From positions 124,001 to 188,000 of the forward strand of contig JARGPL010000015.1 of NCBI GenBank assembly GCA_029210175.1: 64,000 bases of DNA, read 5' to 3'. A model generated the notes under the pieces. That model had not been told where the DNA came from. It made no database searches and saw nothing but the letters and a program-made list of their open reading frames with translations. This DNA is from Minwuia sp. Its GTDB lineage: Bacteria; Pseudomonadota; Alphaproteobacteria; Minwuiales; Minwuiaceae. Positions 17,402 through 26,265 of this stretch are shown here, piece by piece; positions within the stretch are counted from its first letter, which is position 1; the number at the start of each line of letters is the position of its first letter. The position numbers and the translations under genes were made by a program.

Positions 17402-18178
17402 CTAGCCCGCCGCCACGCTCCATGCCAACAGCACGGCGGTTTCGGTGACCGCGCAAGTAGCACCCAGGATGTCGCCGGAATAACCGCCGAAAGCCGACCG
17501 GGCCTGGCGCATGACCAGCCAGAGGGCTGCGCCGCCGACGGCGATCACGGCAATCATGTGCAGAACGGGCAACCCGCCCAATCCGCTGGCAATGACGGTG
17601 ATGAGGATGCCGGTAGCAACGGCCCTGCGCGCATCGGCTGGCCTGGCCAAACCTGCTGCCGCCGCCGCACCCTGTGCGCGGGCGAGCGGAAGCCTGGTCA
17701 TCGTCACCGCCATGGCGGCGCGGCCCAGCGCCATCGCACTGGCCAGCGCAGCCATCACCTGCAGCGGGGGCAGGTCAGCCAGCGCGGCAATCCTGACCAG
17801 CAGGATGATGATCAGGCCCAGAACGCCGTAAGCGCCGATCCGGCTGTCGCGCATGGCGGTCAGACGCGCACTCTGCCCGCCCCGCGCACCCAGGCCATCC
17901 AGCATGTCGGCCAGCCCGTCCTCATGCAGGGCGCCGGTCAGCAGCGCGCCGACGGTGACGGTCACGACGGCGGCGAGCAGCGGCGATGCGCCGAGGCCGG
18001 TCAGCAGGCTGAAACATGCGGCCATGGCGCTGGCAAGCAGCAGGCCGATCAGGGGAAAGGCCCACAGTGCCTGTGCCAGCTTCCGCTGCCCGGCGGCGGG
18101 CGGAAACGCGACCGGCAAACGGGTCAGCCAGCCAAGCGCCAAGGACAGATCAGCGTTCAGTCTGGTGAGCGTGCTCAT
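17402..18178 (-). CDS. cobS: Adenosylcobinamide-GDP ribazoletransferase CobS
   Basis: A 258-residue integral membrane enzyme (cobalamin-5-phosphate synthase) that joins adenosylcobinamide-GDP with alpha-ribazole. Family motifs: FPLIGLLLASAM, LLTGALHEDGLADMLDGLG, the stretch around RDSRIGAYGVLGL, and the C-terminal GGYSGDILGATCAVTETAVLL. About six hydrophobic segments are visible. The ATG at 18178 overlaps cobU by four bases. It is the last gene of the leftward cobT-cobU-cobS operon. The symbol follows E. coli usage; it is cobV in Pseudomonas usage. Confidence 0.93.
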   Translation of the reverse strand: MSTLTRLNADLSLALGWLTRLPVAFPPAAGQRKLAQALWAFPLIGLLLASAMAACFSLLTGLGASPLLAAVVTVTVGALLTGALHEDGLADMLDGLGARGGQSARLTAMRDSRIGAYGVLGLIIILLVRIAALADLPPLQVMAALASAMALGRAAMAVTMTRLPLARAQGAAAAAGLARPADARRAVATGILITVIASGLGGLPVLHMIAVIAVGGAALWLVMRQARSAFGGYSGDILGATCAVTETAVLLAWSVAAG

Positions 18179-18741
18179 TGCTGGTCCGGCCGTTTCATCA
18201 CCAGCGGCAGACCGGCAGCGACGAACAGGACGCAATCGGCGCTCAAGGCGACACGCTGATTGGTCAGCCCCTGCCAGTCGCGAAACTGCCGTCCGAGAGG
18301 TGTTTCCGGAACCAGCCCCAGGCCAACTTCGTTGGACACCAGCACGGTCGGGGCCGTGCGTTCCGCCAGAACTTCGATCAGGCTGGCAATTTCACGGTCC
18401 ATGGCCATGTCGGCGAGCATCAGGTTGCTGAGCCAGAGCGTCAGGCAATCCACCAGGACAGGCCGGTCACCACAGGCATCCAGCCGGTCAGGCAGATCAC
18501 GCGGTGCCTCTACGGTTACCCAGTCGCCGCCCCTGTCGCGCTGGTGCAGTGCAATTCGCGCACGCATCTCCTCGTCAAATGCCTCTGCACTCGCGAGATA
18601 GACCGGCGTCATACCGGTGGCGTGGTCCCGGACCAGTCGTTCCCCCAGGCGGCTCTTGCCGGATCGTGCACCGCCGAGCACCAGGGTGGTCCAGGGCAGG
18701 GGGGCAACCGATGGCCCGAGTATGGCGTCAAACCCGCTCAC
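18175..18741 (-). CDS. cobU: Adenosylcobinamide kinase/guanylyltransferase CobU
   Basis: A 188-residue bifunctional enzyme that phosphorylates adenosylcobinamide and then adds GMP from GTP. The P-loop LVLGGARSGKSRLGE is near residues 21-35; VYLASAEAFDEEMRARIALHQ and the histidine/arginine region of guanylation follow, then VLVDCLTLWLSNLM and TVLVSNEVGLGLVPETPLGRQFRD. It overlaps cobT upstream and cobS downstream by four bases each. The symbol is cobP in the Pseudomonas nomenclature. Confidence 0.94.
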   Translation of the reverse strand: MSGFDAILGPSVAPLPWTTLVLGGARSGKSRLGERLVRDHATGMTPVYLASAEAFDEEMRARIALHQRDRGGDWVTVEAPRDLPDRLDACGDRPVLVDCLTLWLSNLMLADMAMDREIASLIEVLAERTAPTVLVSNEVGLGLVPETPLGRQFRDWQGLTNQRVALSADCVLFVAAGLPLVMKRPDQQ

Positions 18742-19760
18742 GGGTCCTGCTTCCCGGCCACGGCAGCTTCGGCAAACGTTGCCATGCCGTTGTGGCAGGC
18801 AAGGGCGGCGCGGACCAACCCCAGGGCTGTCGCTGCGCCAGATCCTTCCCCCAGCCGCATCCCGAGGGACAGCAAGGGATCAAGCCCCAGCCGGCTCAGC
18901 AGGCGCTTGTGTCCGGGTTCGCCGGACTGGTGCGCAGCGAGGGCGTGTGACAGGCCATCGGTTCCGGCAATGCTGTGCAGCGGTGCGACGGCGGCGGTGA
19001 TGATGAACCCATCCAGCAACACGGGGATCCGGTGCCGACGTGCGGCAAGGCAGGCGCCGAACACAGCCGCCAGTTCCCGCCCCCCGACGCAGGCCAGTGC
19101 CTGCAGCGGATCGTTCAGGGCTGTTCCATGCGTGATCCTGGCGCGCTGAATGACATCGGCTTTCCGGGCAAGTCCCGCATCATCGACTCCCGTTCCCGGG
19201 CCAACCCAGTCACCAGGACTCCCGCCGAACAGCGCCATGGCCACTGCGGCTGCTGCGGTTGTGTTGCCGATGCCCATTTCACCGAAGACCAGCAGATCCT
19301 CATTCCCGCGCACGGCATCCATCCCGAGCGTCACGGCGGTCATGAATGCGGTCTCGTCCATTGCGGGGGCGACCGTGAAATCCTCTGTTGGGGTGTCGAT
19401 GCCGCAGTCAACGACCGTCAGTTCCGCACCGAAGGCCGCCGTCAGCTGGCAGATCGCGGCGAACCCGGCACCGAAACCGGCCAGCATCTGGGCGTTCACT
19501 TCATCGGGGAAGGCGGAGACGCCATGGCGGGTCATGCCGTGACTGCCCGCAAAGATGATTGCGCGCGTGGCATCCATGGACGGGCGCTCGCGGCCCTGCC
19601 AGCGGGCCAGATGGATGGCGATTTCCTCCAGACGGCCCAGGGACCCGGCTGGCTTCACCAGATTGTCCTGCCGATCCGATGCGGCCTCGGCGGACGCATC
19701 GTCGGGTGCGGGGAGCGCGGCAATGAGGGCACGCAGGTCGGTGAGGTCTTTCAGGGTCAT
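18738..19760 (-). CDS. cobT: Nicotinate-nucleotide--dimethylbenzimidazole phosphoribosyltransferase CobT
   Basis: A 340-residue enzyme that forms alpha-ribazole phosphate, the lower ligand of cobalamin. Seen: DNLVKPAGSLGRLEEIAIHLA, IFAGSHGMTRHGVSAFP, LLVFGEMGIGNTTAAAAV, and the catalytic glutamate in RLGEGSGAATAL. ATG 19760 has GGAG nine bases upstream and gives the usual length; ATG 19793 is an alternative. Its leader lies opposite the cobalamin riboswitch of the rightward operon and carries some riboswitch-like elements of its own. Confidence 0.93.
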   Translation of the reverse strand: MTLKDLTDLRALIAALPAPDDASAEAASDRQDNLVKPAGSLGRLEEIAIHLARWQGRERPSMDATRAIIFAGSHGMTRHGVSAFPDEVNAQMLAGFGAGFAAICQLTAAFGAELTVVDCGIDTPTEDFTVAPAMDETAFMTAVTLGMDAVRGNEDLLVFGEMGIGNTTAAAAVAMALFGGSPGDWVGPGTGVDDAGLARKADVIQRARITHGTALNDPLQALACVGGRELAAVFGACLAARRHRIPVLLDGFIITAAVAPLHSIAGTDGLSHALAAHQSGEPGHKRLLSRLGLDPLLSLGMRLGEGSGAATALGLVRAALACHNGMATFAEAAVAGKQDP

Positions 19761-19919
19761 CTGCCCAGGCTCCGGATGCTGATCGGTGCGCATCTTGATC
19801 ACGCCGGAGCGGGAGTCGCAACGCTGGCGGCTTCCGAAACGGGCACCAGTGGCATGCAGGCCGGACTGACCGCTGATCGTGTTGCGTGTGGATTGGTGCG
19901 TCTGTAAGGTCCGTCGCGC

Positions 19920-20118
19920 ATGATGGTTCCTCCTGCCCGGCAACGGTTGGGGGGATGAAACAAGGGAACACGGTCAGGCGTACCCATCAGGGACCAAAAC
20001 CGTGGCTGCCCCCGCAACTGTAGACGTCGAGGATGCCCGACAATGCCACTGGTCCGTTCGGGACCGGGAAGGCCGGGTCAGCCGCCTAAGACGTGAGCCA
20101 GGAAACCTGCCGCATGCG
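19920..20118 (+). ncRNA. Cobalamin riboswitch upstream of cobW
   Basis: An AdoCbl-binding leader controlling cobW-cobN-cobO. The conserved class-I elements occur in order: GGGAA then ACGGT (about 19963), ACCGTGGCTGCCCCCGCAAC ending about 20016, GCCACTGG near 20045, CCGGGAAGGC near 20064, and GAGCCAGGAAACCTGCC ending near 20112. The start of the cobW coding region lies about 50 bp downstream, where a B12-dependent stem could hide the ribosome site. Borders are approximate; the 5' limit is set at the first pairing segment. Confidence 0.9.
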
Positions 20119-20166
20119 TGTGTTGAACCCTTGAACATTGCCGGTGGGGCGATGGGGAGAATTCTG

Positions 20167-21258
20167 ATGACAGAACCAATGATTCACGCTGGTGGCGCAA
20201 CGATCCCGCGCCTCGGCACGGCAAAGATTCCGGCGACCGTGGTTACCGGCTTTCTCGGTGCGGGCAAGACCACCCTGATCCGGCACTTGCTGCAGAACGC
20301 CAAGGGCAAGCGCATTGCCCTGATCATCAATGAATTCGGTGATCTGGGTGTCGATGGTGAGGTCCTCAAGGGCTGCGGGGAGGAGACCTGCTCCGAGGAC
20401 GATGTGGTGGAACTGGCCAATGGCTGCATCTGCTGCACCGTGGCCGATGACTTCGTGCCCACCATGACCATGCTGCTGGATCGTGATAACCCGCCGGACC
20501 ACATCATCATCGAAACATCCGGCCTGGCCCTGCCGCAGCCGCTGGTGAAGGCATTCAACTGGCCCGACATCCGCACCCGTGTCACCGTTGATGGTGTCGT
20601 GACCGTGGTGGACGGTGCCGCAGTCGCTGCCGGTCGCTTTGCCCATGATGAGGCGGCGCTGGATGCGCAGCGCCAGGCCGATGCGATGCTGGACCATGAG
20701 ACTCCCATGTCGGAACTGTTCGAGGATCAGCTGGGCTGTGCCGATCTGATCATCGTCAACAAGACGGACCTGCTGGGTGAAGGCGGCCTGGATCAGGTGC
20801 GCGAGTTCATCCGCCCCGATGTGCGCAAGGGTGTTCCCGTCATCGCCGCGACGCAGGGCGTGCTGCCGCCCGCTGCGCTGATCGGCCTGGGTGTCGGCGC
20901 CGAAGACGACATCGCCAATCGCCCGACCCATCACGAACGGGCCGGCCAGGTGGACCACGATCACGACGACTTCGACAGCTTTCACGTGGACCTGCCACAG
21001 ATCACCGATCCAGCGGCATTCTCCGCCAGCGTGTCGAAGATGCTGGAGGCCCGGAACGTGCTGCGCCTGAAGGGTTTCGTCGCGGTCACGGGCAAGCCGA
21101 TGCGCATGGTCATCCAGGCCGTTGGACCGCGGGTCGATCACTACTTCGACCGACCGTGGCATGCAGACGAAGCCCGCGTGACCCGGCTCGTGGTCATCGG
21201 CGAGAAGGGTCTGGATCAGGCAGGTATTTCAGCAGACCTGCAACGATCGGCTATCTGA
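20167..21258 (+). CDS. cobW: Cobalamin biosynthesis GTPase CobW
   Basis: A 363-residue G3E-family P-loop GTPase and metallochaperone thought to deliver cobalt to cobaltochelatase. The P-loop GFLGAGKTTL is at residues 28-37; the metal-binding CICC is at 87-90; the G4-like motif NKTDLLG follows; a His/Asp-rich stretch (HHERAGQVDHDHDD) lies near residues 255-270. ATG 20167 with GGGGAGA eight bases upstream is chosen; a longer frame would run into the riboswitch. cobN follows after 3 bp. Confidence 0.95.
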   Translation: MTEPMIHAGGATIPRLGTAKIPATVVTGFLGAGKTTLIRHLLQNAKGKRIALIINEFGDLGVDGEVLKGCGEETCSEDDVVELANGCICCTVADDFVPTMTMLLDRDNPPDHIIIETSGLALPQPLVKAFNWPDIRTRVTVDGVVTVVDGAAVAAGRFAHDEAALDAQRQADAMLDHETPMSELFEDQLGCADLIIVNKTDLLGEGGLDQVREFIRPDVRKGVPVIAATQGVLPPAALIGLGVGAEDDIANRPTHHERAGQVDHDHDDFDSFHVDLPQITDPAAFSASVSKMLEARNVLRLKGFVAVTGKPMRMVIQAVGPRVDHYFDRPWHADEARVTRLVVIGEKGLDQAGISADLQRSAI

Positions 21259-21261
21259 CCG

Positions 21262-24200
21262 ATGCACCTGCTTCAGGCGCAGCCGGGAGCGATCGAGGAC
21301 GGTGAGGAAGCCATTGATCTGGCTCAGGATCCGGCGGATGTGCTGGTCCTTACTGCTGCCGATACGGAGATCGCCGCCCTTGCCACTGCACGTGCGTCGC
21401 TGGGGGACGCGGCACCTTCGCTGCGCCTTGCCGGATTGGGTTTCCTGAAACATCCCATGTCCGTCGACCTGTATGCGGAACGCACGGTCGCGGGTGCGAA
21501 GCTTGTCGTTGGCCGGTTCCTGGGGGGTGTCGGTTACTGGTCCTATTGCATCGAGGAGATTGCGCGGACCTGTCGCAGCAATGGCATTCCCTTCGTGGCG
21601 CTGCCTGGCGACGACAAGCCCGACAGTGATCTTGCCGCCGTCTCGACCGTCGCGGCTGCGGAGCGGGAGGCACTCTGGTCGTACCTGGTGGAGGGCGGGC
21701 CAGGCAACAGCCGCGGGTTCCTGGCCGCGTGCCGGGCGATCATCAACCGCACGGAACTGCCGGCCCCGGCGCGGCCCCTGATGCGTGCCGGACTCTACTG
21801 GCCGGGCAGGGATGCACCCGGTCTGGCCGACATTGCGCCCGACAGCGATCCCCGGCCCCGCGCGCTGATCACATTCTATCGCGCCAACGTGCAAGGTGGG
21901 GCCATGGCCCCGGTGGATGCACTGATTGATGCCCTGGCGGTCGAGGGTGTGGCGGCTGTGCCGGTCTTCGTGTCGAGCCTGAAGGATGCCGGATCGAACG
22001 CGATCCTGAGTGGCATCATGGGCACGGCAAGGCCTGACATCGTGCTCAACATGACCGCGTTTGCTGTCGGAAAGCCGGGGGAGGCTGATGGCACTGCCGC
22101 GATGCCCGGCACGGTGCTGGATGCTGCTGACTGCCCGGTGCTGCAACTGGTCTCAGGTGCCAGCACGACAGCGGTCTGGCAGCAGTCCATGCAGGGGCTG
22201 GGGGCGCGGGATGTGGCCATGCACGTCGCCCTGCCGGAAGTCGATGGCCGCATCCTGACCCGCGCCATTGCCTTCAAGGCTGGCGCGACCTTCGACGCGC
22301 ACGTGCAATGCGCCATCGTCCGGCCTGAGCCGATCCCCGACCGGGTGGCGTTCGTTGCCCGGCTGGCCGCGAACTGGATCGGGCTGCGCCGAACGGACGT
22401 TGCCGAGCGGAAGGTGGCGCTGGTGCTGGCCAACTATCCCAATCGCGATGGGCGGTTGGCCAACGGTGTCGGTCTGGATACGCCCGCGAGCACGGTGGGT
22501 GTGCTGCAGGCCCTGCGCGATGCAGGATACGGGGTGGACGGCGCGCCGGGATCGGGTGGCGATCTGATGGCGGCCATCCTGCGTGGTCCGACGAACTGGC
22601 TGACGGATCGGGCGGACCGGCAGGGCGGCGTCGTTCTGGACACGGCAAGCTACCAGCAGTTCTTCGATGGCCTGCCCGAGGCCGTGCGGACCACGATCAC
22701 GGACCGCTGGGGCGCACCGGAAAACGACCCGTTTCATGACCCGGAAAGAGGCGGGTTTGTCCTGTCGGTTCTGACATACGGCAATGTGGTGGTCGGCATC
22801 CAGCCCGCACGCGGCTACCAGATCGACCCGAAGGAAAGCTATCACAGCCCCGATCTGCCGCCGCCGCACGGCTATCTCGCGTTCTATCTCTGGCTGCGTC
22901 AGACCTATGGGGCACAGGCCATCGTGCATCTGGGCAAGCATGGCAATCTTGAATGGTTGCCGGGCAAGGCGCTGGCGCTTTCCGAAACCTGCTTTCCGGA
23001 GGTTGCGCTGGGGCCGATGCCGCACCTCTATCCCTTCATCGTCAATGACCCGGGGGAAGGCACGCAGGCCAAGCGTCGTGCGCAGGCGGTGATCGTCGAT
23101 CATCTGACACCGCCCATGACCCGTGCAGAGACCTATGGCGCGCTGCGCGACCTTGAGGCGCTGGTGGATGAATACTACGACGCCGCGGGGCTGGATCGTC
23201 GTCGCCTCGACCTGCTGCGCCGTGAAATCCTGTCGCTGGTGGATGCGGAGAACCTGGGTGTCGATGCATCGATCACGGGTGATGACGACGAGGACGCGGC
23301 GTTTGCCAAGCTCGACAACTACCTGTGTGAACTGAAGGAAGCGCAGATTCGCGACGGATTGCATGTCTTTGGTGCGTCGCCGGACGGGCGACAGCGGCGC
23401 GACCTGCTTCTGGCACTGGCGCGGGTGCCGCGCGGCGGCAAGGGCACGGGGAACGGATCATTGCTGCGCGCACTGGCTGCCGACCTGAACCTCGACTTCG
23501 ATCCACTGGATTGTGCGATGGGTGACCGCTGGACCGGGGAACGGCCCGATGTACTGGCCGGTGTCGACGCGCAGCACTGGCGGACGACGGGCGATACCGT
23601 TGAAAGGCTTGAACTGCTGACCATGGCGATGCTGGATGATCCGGCTGCCACCCCGGCACCTGGCCCGGCGAGTGCCCAGGTGATGGATGGGATCAAGGAC
23701 CGGCTGGCGCCCGATCTGGATGCCTGCGGACCGGCTGAACTGTCCGGTCTGTTGCTGGGTCTGGCAGGCCGTTTCGTTGCGCCAGGACCGTCAGGTGCCC
23801 CGACGCGCGGGCGACCGGATACCTTGCCCACGGGGCGCAACTTCTTCTCCATCGACAGCCGCGCCATGCCGACGCAAACCGCATGGACGCTGGGCTGGAA
23901 ATCCGCCAGCCGCCTGATAGAGCGTCACCTGCAGGATAATGGTGACTGGCCCCGGGTGATGGCTTTGACCGCCTGGGGTACGTCCAACATGCGGACCGGT
24001 GGCGATGACATTGCGCAGGCACTGGCCCTGCTGGGCTGCCGCCCGACGTGGGAGCCTGCTTCGCGCCGGGTGACGGGCTTCGAGATCCTGCCGCTCACCG
24101 TGCTGGATCGCCCGCGCGTCGATGTGACCCTGCGGATTTCCGGCTTTTTCCGGGACGCATTTCCGACCCAGATCGAGTTGTTCGATTCCGCCGTCCGCGC

Positions 24201-25044
24201 GGTCATGCGGGAAACGGAACCGGCGGACATGAACCCGCTGGCCGCAGCCTTCAGCCGCGACCGTGACGCGCTGCTGGCCGACGGCGTTGATCCGGCGGAT
24301 GCCGAACGGCGTGCCGGGTTCCGTATCTTCGGTGCCCGCCCCGGTGCCTACGGCGCTGGCCTGCAGGCGATGCTTGATGAACGCCTGTGGGAAGACCGCG
24401 GCGATCTGGCGGAAGCCTTCGTTGCCTGGGGCGGTCACGCCTATGGCGCTGGCGTCGCGGGGGAGGGCGCGGCAGACGACATGCGCACCCGGCTGGCGCA
24501 GGTGGAGGCGGTGGTGCAGAATCAGGACAACCGCGAGCACGACCTGCTGGACTCCGACGATTACTACCAGTTCGAAGGCGGCCTGAGTGCCACCGTTGAG
24601 CACCTGAAGGGGGCCGCACCGACCGTCTATCACAATGACCATTCCCGCCCCGAACGCCCTGTCATCCGCACGCTGGAGGAAGAGATCGGGCGTGTCGTCC
24701 GGTCCCGCGCGGTGAACCCGAAGTGGATCGAAGGTGTCATGCGTCATGGCTACAAGGGCGCGTTCGAGATCGCGGCGACCGTGGACTACCTCTTCGCCTT
24801 CGCCGCCACGACCAATGCGGTGCGCGACCATCATTTCGATCTGGTCTGGCGCGCCTATCTGGATGACGAGAAGGTCAGGGCGTTTCTGGAAGACAACAAC
24901 CAACCGGCCTTGCGGGAAATCGCAGACCGCCTGCAGGAAGCGATTGATCGCGGCCTCTGGCACCCGCGCGCCAACACGATACGATCCAGTCTGGACGCCA
25001 TTCGCGACCCCGACCGACGCATTCAGGAGGAAACATCAGCATGA
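21262..25044 (+). CDS. cobN: Cobaltochelatase subunit CobN
   Basis: The 1260-residue large subunit of the ATP-dependent aerobic cobaltochelatase (CobNST), which inserts Co2+ into hydrogenobyrinic acid a,c-diamide. Family landmarks: HLGKHGNLEWLPGKALALS, YPFIVNDPGEGTQAKRRAQA, PTGRNFFSIDSRAMPT, ALTAWGTSNMRTGGDDIAQAL, and ESDDYYQFEGGL-like LLDSDDYYQFEGGL with NPKWIEGVMRHGYKG near the end. The partners CobS/CobT (chelatase subunits) are not in the window. It overlaps cobO by four bases. Confidence 0.96.
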   Translation: MHLLQAQPGAIEDGEEAIDLAQDPADVLVLTAADTEIAALATARASLGDAAPSLRLAGLGFLKHPMSVDLYAERTVAGAKLVVGRFLGGVGYWSYCIEEIARTCRSNGIPFVALPGDDKPDSDLAAVSTVAAAEREALWSYLVEGGPGNSRGFLAACRAIINRTELPAPARPLMRAGLYWPGRDAPGLADIAPDSDPRPRALITFYRANVQGGAMAPVDALIDALAVEGVAAVPVFVSSLKDAGSNAILSGIMGTARPDIVLNMTAFAVGKPGEADGTAAMPGTVLDAADCPVLQLVSGASTTAVWQQSMQGLGARDVAMHVALPEVDGRILTRAIAFKAGATFDAHVQCAIVRPEPIPDRVAFVARLAANWIGLRRTDVAERKVALVLANYPNRDGRLANGVGLDTPASTVGVLQALRDAGYGVDGAPGSGGDLMAAILRGPTNWLTDRADRQGGVVLDTASYQQFFDGLPEAVRTTITDRWGAPENDPFHDPERGGFVLSVLTYGNVVVGIQPARGYQIDPKESYHSPDLPPPHGYLAFYLWLRQTYGAQAIVHLGKHGNLEWLPGKALALSETCFPEVALGPMPHLYPFIVNDPGEGTQAKRRAQAVIVDHLTPPMTRAETYGALRDLEALVDEYYDAAGLDRRRLDLLRREILSLVDAENLGVDASITGDDDEDAAFAKLDNYLCELKEAQIRDGLHVFGASPDGRQRRDLLLALARVPRGGKGTGNGSLLRALAADLNLDFDPLDCAMGDRWTGERPDVLAGVDAQHWRTTGDTVERLELLTMAMLDDPAATPAPGPASAQVMDGIKDRLAPDLDACGPAELSGLLLGLAGRFVAPGPSGAPTRGRPDTLPTGRNFFSIDSRAMPTQTAWTLGWKSASRLIERHLQDNGDWPRVMALTAWGTSNMRTGGDDIAQALALLGCRPTWEPASRRVTGFEILPLTVLDRPRVDVTLRISGFFRDAFPTQIELFDSAVRAVMRETEPADMNPLAAAFSRDRDALLADGVDPADAERRAGFRIFGARPGAYGAGLQAMLDERLWEDRGDLAEAFVAWGGHAYGAGVAGEGAADDMRTRLAQVEAVVQNQDNREHDLLDSDDYYQFEGGLSATVEHLKGAAPTVYHNDHSRPERPVIRTLEEEIGRVVRSRAVNPKWIEGVMRHGYKGAFEIAATVDYLFAFAATTNAVRDHHFDLVWRAYLDDEKVRAFLEDNNQPALREIADRLQEAIDRGLWHPRANTIRSSLDAIRDPDRRIQEETSA

Positions 25045-25658
25045 CCGATGAACAGGACGTCAACGTTCGACACAGCGAAAAGATGGCGCGCAAGAAAGTC
25101 GCCCGCGACAAGATCATGGCCGCAAAGACCGGCGAGAAGGGTCTGATCATCGTCCACACCGGCAAGGGCAAGGGCAAGTCCACGGCGGCATTTGGCATGA
25201 TCTTCCGTTGCATCGCCAATGACATGCGCTGCGCGGTGGTCCAGTTCATCAAGGGCGGCATGGAAACCGGCGAACGCCGCCTGATCGAGGAACGGTTCGG
25301 CGACATCTGTTCCTTCGACACCATGGGTGAAGGCTTCACCTGGGAAACCCAGGACCGGGCGCGCGACATCGCCAACGCCCGGAAGGCATGGGACCGCGCC
25401 AAGGAACTGATCCGCGACCCTGCAGTGCGCATGGTGCTGCTGGACGAACTCAACATCGCGCTGCGCTATGACTACATCCCCGTGGCGGAAATCGTCGAGT
25501 TCCTCAAGACCGAGAAACCGGAGATGACCCACGTCGTCATCACGGGCCGCAACGCCAAGGAAGAACTGCTGGAGATCGCAGATCTGGCCACCGAGATGAC
25601 CCTGCTGAAACATCCCTTCCGCGATGGCGTGAAGGCACAGATCGGCGTGGAATTCTGA
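25041..25658 (+). CDS. cobO: Cob(I)yrinic acid a,c-diamide adenosyltransferase CobO
   Basis: A 205-residue ATP:corrinoid adenosyltransferase of the CobA/BtuR type, which adds the upper adenosyl ligand. The P-loop HTGKGKGKSTAAFG is near residues 38-51; VVQFIKGGMETGE, LLDELNIALRYDYIP and THVVITGRNAKEELLEIADLATEM match the family. It is the last gene of the riboswitch-controlled operon, joined to cobN by ATGA. Confidence 0.95.
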   Translation: MTDEQDVNVRHSEKMARKKVARDKIMAAKTGEKGLIIVHTGKGKGKSTAAFGMIFRCIANDMRCAVVQFIKGGMETGERRLIEERFGDICSFDTMGEGFTWETQDRARDIANARKAWDRAKELIRDPAVRMVLLDELNIALRYDYIPVAEIVEFLKTEKPEMTHVVITGRNAKEELLEIADLATEMTLLKHPFRDGVKAQIGVEF

Positions 25659-25687
25659 CCGGGCGATTGCTGCAGCGCCCGCTGTGC

Positions 25688-25715
25688 GCCCGGGCTTGAT
25701 CCGCGTGTCCAGGGT
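25688..25715 (+). repeat. REP-like sequence, left flank of the GIY-YIG gene
   Basis: A 28-bp sequence beginning GCCCGGGCTTGA. It matches the reverse complement of 26100-26127 at 24 of 28 positions, so the GIY-YIG gene lies between the two in inverted orientation. The core is related to the CCCGGG stems of the 8.2-8.7 kb repeats. Confidence 0.7.
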
Positions 25716-25764
25716 CTCGGCAATGAATTGCCCAGAAAGAACGCGGCGCCAATCGGGAATTGCC

Positions 25765-26055
25765 TCAATCGAAGGGAATTTCTGCAGAAAGTTCCCGCCA
25801 GTTCGGATTGCGGGCTTCGATCAGGTCGAGTTTCCAACGCCCTCGCCAATGCTTGATGGTGCGCTCGCGTTGCTGCGCCATGATCAGGCTCTCGTGGGTC
25901 TCGAAATAGACAAGCAGCCCGACGTTGTAGCGATCCGTGAATTGTGACCACCCCGCCCTGTGCTCCATCAGCCGTCGCCGCAGATCGCGGGTCACGCCGG
26001 TATAGAGCGTGCCATTTCGCTTGCTGGCGAGGATGTAGACGAAGAACTGCGAAAT
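25765..26055 (-). pseudogene. GIY-YIG endonuclease-like gene without a normal start codon
   Basis: A single-domain GIY-YIG protein of the UPF0213 type, about 96 residues if read from an ATT codon at 26055. VYILASKRNGTLYTGVTRDL carries the two signature strands; the arginines of RRRLMEHR and the EKxIKxWRR-like RERTIKHWRGRWK follow. No ATG, GTG or TTG lies in frame between the domain start and the upstream TGA inside the right-hand repeat; the first usable codon is GTG 25995, after the catalytic motif. It is either started at ATT or decayed. Such genes are common next to intergenic repeats. Confidence 0.65.
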
Positions 26056-26099
26056 GCTGGTTGCCGATCTGCCGAGTTGATTGGCGAGAACGCTGGTGC

Positions 26100-26127
26100 A
26101 CCCTGGGTACCCGGGTCAAGCCCGGGC
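26100..26127 (-). repeat. REP-like sequence, right flank of the GIY-YIG gene
   Basis: An inverted partner of 25688-25715, containing ACCCGGGTCAAGCCCGGGC with a CCCGGG/CCCGGG stem. A further dyad, ACGCGG-N7-CCGCGT, follows at about 26160-26178. It borders the GIY-YIG frame on its 5' side, and the in-frame stop upstream of that gene lies in it. The rest of the 25659-26265 gap outside the nuclease shows no other gene. Confidence 0.7.
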
Positions 26128-26265
26128 ACGCCGTGAAATCCTGTTCTCCAAAACGGCGAACGCGGACCTGAACCGCGTGTCCGTTGTTCCGGAAACCGGT
26201 TTGCAAGGTGCGCGCAGGCAAAGTCCCTGAACACGGACCGCCTTTCTGGATCCGTCCATATGCGA

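Noticed and set aside
19799-19921. A 40-codon open frame in the cobT leader with a good GGAGG site
   Set aside because: Third-position GC is much lower than in the neighbouring genes and the product has no family likeness. It may be a leader peptide, but the case is too weak to annotate.
20002-20166. Longer N-terminus for CobW
   Set aside because: This part is the cobalamin riboswitch; the ribosome site and homology place the start at 20167.
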